Positions 5,482-7,447 of a DNA stretch of 7,447 nucleotides are shown here, in pieces; the first letter of the stretch is position 1; each line of letters opens with the position of its first letter. Source of the DNA: Phycisphaeraceae bacterium (GTDB lineage Bacteria > Planctomycetota > Phycisphaerae > Phycisphaerales > Phycisphaeraceae); assembly GCA_029260695.1 (NCBI GenBank), contig JAJDCT010000364.1:1-7447 (forward strand), written 5' to 3'. The notes under the pieces were generated by a model, which saw only the letters and a program-made list of their open reading frames with translations, searched no databases and was not told the DNA's origin. The translations under genes and the position numbers were made by a program.

Positions 5482-7447
5482 TCAACGGATGATGATCGCG
5501 TTGGGCATGAGCGTGAGTACCGGCTCTTCTTGAAGCAGCAGCAGCCCTTGCATCGCGTCACTGACGGCCGGCCATGCCTGGGGTCCAAGCACACGCTTGG
5601 CTGTCTCGACCCAAGACAACTGCGATGCTGCTGCGGATGTATTGGGTGCCTGCGAGCCGAACATGTTGTTTAAGAAACTCTGGAACGACATCGCCTGGGG
5701 GAGGTGGACGACATCGTAACTGCCATCTTCCATCCCAAGTTCCGTGGTCATGTCCGCCATGGCCTGCGCGACGCCGCCTAGCTTGTCCGCCATCCCGTTC
5801 TCCACAGCCTGTCGGCCGGTGAATAACCTGCCCTCGGCAACCGAACCGACATCCGGCAGACGCGTCCCACGGCCGATCGTCACACGCTGGATAAACTGGT
5901 CGTAGACCAGCTCCATCGACGTACGCACGGTGGTCCGCTGATCCTCGGTGAACGGCTCGACGCTGTTGAAGATGTCACCCATCGGGCCACGGCTTCGGCG
6001 GTGGACCTGGATCCCCGCCCATTCGTACAAGCCGCCCAGCACGATCTTGCCTCCAACCACGCCGATCGATCCGACAATGGAACTTGGACTTAAGTAGACC
6101 TCGTCGCCAGCACAGGCGATGTAGTACCCGCCGCTGGCGGCCATGGAGCCGACAGAAACAAACACGGGCTTCTGCTCGCCTAAATCACGGACGGCCTGCC
6201 AGATGATCTCACTGGCTAATGCCGAGCCGCCGGGCGAATCGATCCGAAGGATCACGCCCTTGATGTTGTCGTCATCGCGCGCGTCGCCCAGTGCATCGAC
6301 CAGGGTCCGGCTGCCGATCGACTCGGAGTCGAATATCCCCTGGCCACGGGACGATTCGCCTGAGTGGATCGGGCCCGAAGCGTGGACGATCGCGATCGTC
6401 GGGCGGGAAGTCCGGGTGTCCTGTTCTTTGAATAGCAGCCCGAACAGCATCATCGGGTTCTTGATATTGACCGAGGCCTCGCCCCAGCCCATCGAGTCGT
6501 CCCAGACAAAGCTGTCGCCGAATTCGACCTCGGTGACATCGATCAGGTCACGGTCTGTCAACCGGTCGACCACCCGCCTCCGCAGGTAATCGGTGTCCTG
6601 CATGGTCCAGCTATCGCCGAGCAAAGCCTCGACCTCGGTGGTGGTCAGGCCGCGCCCCTCGCTGATCTGGCTGATGATCTGGCTGTAAAGATCGTCAAGC
6701 AGTGCGTCAAAGTTCTGACTCCAGGCCTCGCTTGGACCCGTACGCATCATCGCCTCTGAGGCGCCCTTGTACTTACCGATCTGGATGAGGTCAGCCTTCG
6801 CGCCGATCTTTTCGAGCATCCCTGCGAGGTACATCTCTTCAATCGCTACACCGGACATCTGCACCTCGCCCTTGTGCTGCAACAGGATCAGGTCCGCAGA
6901 GCACGCCAGGAGATAACCCATCGTGTTGTAGGCCTCGGCGTAGGTCAACACGAGTTTGCCCGCGGCACGGACCTCGGCGATCTTGTTCGCGATCGCTAGC
7001 ACCTGAGAGAGCCGCAACGACGGCTGATCCATGTAAATCACCACACCTAGGTATTCATCGTGTTCCGCCACATAATCAAGCCGATCAAGCACATCAACCA
7101 GAGACGGGCCTGCTTCCTCTGCGGTCACCCAAGCGAACGGGATTGGCCCGTCCCGTAATGATTCGGAGAGTTCAAGCCAGCCGACCACCTCGGCGGGTTT
7201 GGCGACTTCCTCTTCCGCGGGTTCTTCGGTGCTTTCTTCGACGGCTTCATCGGCGACTTCTTGCGCCACACCCTCGGCTTCGCCAGAGATCTGAGGCTCG
7301 ACGGCTTCCACTTCTGCTTCTGTTTTTGCTTCTGCTTCTTCGGCTACCGCGGCAACCTCTGCCTGCGCATCATCCGTTGTCTGGGAAACCTCCGCCCAAC
7401 CGGGTTGAGCAAAACTACTCACGGCCAAGAGCCCTAAAAGCCCTAGC
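5482..7447 (-). CDS. sppA: Signal peptide peptidase SppA, two-domain S49 family (N-terminally cut by the window)
   Basis: SppA is a membrane-associated serine protease with a Ser-Lys dyad that degrades leftover signal peptides. The frame is open to the right edge. A TTG at 7428 could be read as a start, but the codons before it encode LGLLGLL, the hydrophobic core of a signal peptide or anchor, so the true start lies outside; 654 residues are visible. Counting the TTG as residue 1: hydrophobic segment then SSFAQPGWAEV; acidic Ala/Glu-rich linker at about 17-80; N-terminal S49-like domain about 95-300 with IGKYKGASEA, whose Lys221 matches the catalytic lysine (E. coli Lys209); C-terminal S49 domain about 340-565 with RIDSPGGSALASE (395-407) and SVGSMAASGGYYIA (425-438), whose Ser432 matches the nucleophile (E. 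coli Ser409), then SIGVVGG (454-460). Both catalytic residues are present. A tail of roughly 70 residues follows the catalytic core. The gene is codirectional with, and upstream of, ispD. Confidence 0.95.
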   Translation of the reverse strand, partial: LGLLGLLAVSSFAQPGWAEVSQTTDDAQAEVAAVAEEAEAKTEAEVEAVEPQISGEAEGVAQEVADEAVEESTEEPAEEEVAKPAEVVGWLELSESLRDGPIPFAWVTAEEAGPSLVDVLDRLDYVAEHDEYLGVVIYMDQPSLRLSQVLAIANKIAEVRAAGKLVLTYAEAYNTMGYLLACSADLILLQHKGEVQMSGVAIEEMYLAGMLEKIGAKADLIQIGKYKGASEAMMRTGPSEAWSQNFDALLDDLYSQIISQISEGRGLTTTEVEALLGDSWTMQDTDYLRRRVVDRLTDRDLIDVTEVEFGDSFVWDDSMGWGEASVNIKNPMMLFGLLFKEQDTRTSRPTIAIVHASGPIHSGESSRGQGIFDSESIGSRTLVDALGDARDDDNIKGVILRIDSPGGSALASEIIWQAVRDLGEQKPVFVSVGSMAASGGYYIACAGDEVYLSPSSIVGSIGVVGGKIVLGGLYEWAGIQVHRRSRGPMGDIFNSVEPFTEDQRTTVRTSMELVYDQFIQRVTIGRGTRLPDVGSVAEGRLFTGRQAVENGMADKLGGVAQAMADMTTELGMEDGSYDVVHLPQAMSFQSFLNNMFGSQAPNTSAAASQLSWVETAKRVLGPQAWPAVSDAMQGLLLLQEEPVLTLMPNAIIIR
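7189..7380 (-). other. Acidic low-complexity linker encoded in sppA
   Basis: These 64 codons (residues about 17-80, counting the TTG at 7428 as 1) contain about 20 Glu, 3 Asp and 16 Ala against only 2 Lys, with Val, Pro, Ser and Thr as the other common residues. On the plus strand this shows as short imperfect TTCTGC/TTCTTC runs, clearest at about 7311-7340. The segment lies just after the N-terminal hydrophobic stretch and before the first S49 domain, and is probably disordered. SppA catalysis does not require it, as far as is known from the E. coli enzyme. Confidence 0.7.

Noticed and set aside
7426..7428. TTG as the start codon of sppA
   Set aside because: In-frame codons before it encode a hydrophobic LGLLGLL stretch that reads as a signal peptide or anchor core, so the gene continues beyond the edge.
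1..7447. A defence island, mobile element or biosynthetic cluster
   Set aside because: No transposase, integrase, nuclease, toxin, CRISPR repeat or tailoring enzyme is visible. The genes are typical of a chromosomal housekeeping region.

Overview
This is a GC-rich, gene-dense bacterial window. It holds five protein-coding genes, two of them cut by the window edges, and no RNA gene, CRISPR array, insertion sequence or phage gene that I can see. The LolA-like protein at the left edge has a wording (YDGRWL, LGEGPFP, IDLWFDRDSLLPV, PGW) that I associate with planctomycete proteins. Together with the two-domain SppA, the MEP-pathway IspD and starts that lack Shine-Dalgarno sequences, it suggests a Planctomycetota member, possibly Phycisphaerae. 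That assignment is inference from family resemblance, not a search result.

Layout from left to right: (1) the 3' part of a LolA-like periplasmic protein, plus strand, bases 1-523. (2) A class V aminotransferase-fold PLP enzyme, minus strand, 526-1674, convergent with the first gene and only 2 bp from its stop. (3) A compact divergent control region of 47 bp. (4) A 900-residue exported protein, plus strand, 1722-4424, in which a gluzincin-type metallopeptidase domain sits between two blocks of TPR-like repeats. (5) ispD, minus strand, 4490-5344, convergent with the TPR-peptidase gene. (6) A strong hairpin at 5395-5412, probably the terminator of the gene to its right. (7) A signal peptide peptidase SppA, minus strand, 5482 to the right edge, which lacks only its extreme N terminus.

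Functionally this is mostly a housekeeping neighbourhood with an envelope theme. LolA-like, the TPR-metallopeptidase and SppA all appear to act beyond or at the cytoplasmic membrane, while IspD makes isoprenoid precursors in the cytosol. The genes do not form one operon: strands alternate (+, -, +, -, -), and the one codirectional pair (sppA then ispD) is separated by 137 bp containing a terminator-like hairpin. I found no convincing new multi-gene system. The items most worth a second look are the TPR-gluzincin-TPR protein, the PLP enzyme that resembles a cysteine desulfurase but lacks its cysteine, the acidic linker of SppA, and the hairpin, which may belong to a dispersed family.
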